Shown: positions 63,739-64,000 of the stretch, one piece after another
How positions within the stretch are numbered: the first letter of the stretch is position 1
How the letters are laid out: every line of letters starts with the position of its first letter
Origin: Caballeronia sp. INDeC2
GTDB taxonomy: Bacteria; Pseudomonadota; Gammaproteobacteria; Burkholderiales; Burkholderiaceae
Assembly: GCF_023631325.1 (NCBI RefSeq)
Contig: NZ_JALQDG010000027.1
Location: 1 to 64,000 of the forward strand
Direction of reading: 5' to 3'
DNA: 64,000 nucleotides
Translations under genes and position numbers: made by a program
The notes under the pieces: generated by a model
Seen by the model: only the letters and a program-made list of their open reading frames with translations
What the model was told of the DNA's origin: nothing
Databases searched by the model: none

Positions 63739-64000
63739 ATGTACACCAAATTGCTCACTAAAACCATTGCCGTTAGTCTTATCGCCGCTGCTGCACTGGC
63801 GGGTTGCTCCTCCACTACGGGACCGGCGTTCAATATTAGCCAGATCCAGACGACGGACGGCCAAAAGGCCTACCGCGCCGAATGCTACGGCGTTTTCGAG
63901 AACGGCGGCGCCTGCATGACCGCCGCTCAGAAGATGTGCGGCAATCAGAAGGTGAATGTGCTCCAAACGCTCGTCGGCACACAGGCATCCAACGATCCCC
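63739..64000 (+). CDS. putative lipoprotein, cut by the window edge
   Basis: Open to the last base of the window: ATG at 63739, signal peptide with lipobox TIAVSLIAAAALAGC (Cys about residue 23). The mature part begins SSTTGPAFNISQIQTTDGQK and has three more Cys (ECYGVF, GACMTAAQKMCG). The 3' end lies outside. It resembles short Burkholderia lipoproteins, but I cannot name the family. TACAAT at 63595-63600 with TTAAGT 17 bp before may be the promoter. Confidence 0.7.
   Translation, partial: MYTKLLTKTIAVSLIAAAALAGCSSTTGPAFNISQIQTTDGQKAYRAECYGVFENGGACMTAAQKMCGNQKVNVLQTLVGTQASNDP

Overview
The window looks like accessory DNA from a Burkholderia sensu lato genome (Caballeronia/Paraburkholderia type), probably a secondary replicon. 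The basis is GC-rich codon use, several trimeric Gram-negative porins, DUF4148 and DUF2968 proteins, paired LacI/DeoR/GntR/LysR regulators, and the mix of IS families. No rRNA, tRNA or CRISPR array was seen. Broken genes and IS remnants are frequent, mostly in 1-9 kb, 29-38 kb and 44.8-45.7 kb.

Layout. (1) 0-8.9 kb is an IS graveyard: an IS5-family remnant, an ISNCY-family transposase gene split by a complete IS110-family element, a LacI regulator, a porin missing its 5' end, an alpha/beta hydrolase, an SDR tail, an IS3 orfB, an IS630 fragment and an SGNH-hydrolase remnant. (2) 8.9-28.9 kb is a largely intact catabolic island. It holds a LacI regulator, a histidinol-dehydrogenase-like enzyme, a small TIM-barrel protein, a tandem SnoaL-like protein, a complete carbohydrate ABC importer, a bicupin, a DeoR/GlpR regulator, a two-gene flavin dehydrogenase of GlpA type, a GlpK-like kinase, an alpha/beta hydrolase, an HpcH/HpaI aldolase, an SDR and a porin. 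Four intergenic regions share 20-21 bp-spaced repeats of TTCGGKCATT, which suggests one regulon, probably under the DeoR protein. I cannot name the substrate. (3) 29-38 kb is decayed: an SDR pseudogene, an MFS gene with one amber codon, a chimeric ORF, a truncated AfsR-like regulator, two hydrolases, a RidA pseudogene, a low-GC lipoprotein gene and an integrase fragment. (4) 38-45.7 kb has a truncated acyl-CoA dehydrogenase, a MaoC hydratase, a large MalT/LuxR-type regulator, a complete acyl-CoA dehydrogenase, a porin and a haemagglutinin remnant. (5) 45.7-59.8 kb runs from a YjdM protein and an aldehyde dehydrogenase into an oxalate-use region: LysR, OxlT-type transporter, LysR, PanE2-like reductase, GntR, SucCD-type CoA ligase, formyl-CoA transferase (Frc) and an FAH-family enzyme. 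A TTGTATATCAGA motif stands before panE2-like, gntR, sucC and frc. (6) 59.8-64 kb carries a CsbD protein, a receiver protein translationally coupled to a KaiC-like double ATPase, and secreted or lipoprotein genes; the last is cut by the window edge.

How the parts may work together. In the catabolic island a porin and ABC importer would bring in a polyol- or sugar-acid-like compound, and the kinase and flavin/NAD dehydrogenases would oxidise it to a keto acid for the HpcH-type aldolase. In the oxalate region OxlT exchanges oxalate and formate, Frc activates oxalate to oxalyl-CoA, and the PanE2-like reductase could reduce it to glyoxylate. SucCD could refill the CoA donor pool. Oxalyl-CoA decarboxylase is not in the window.
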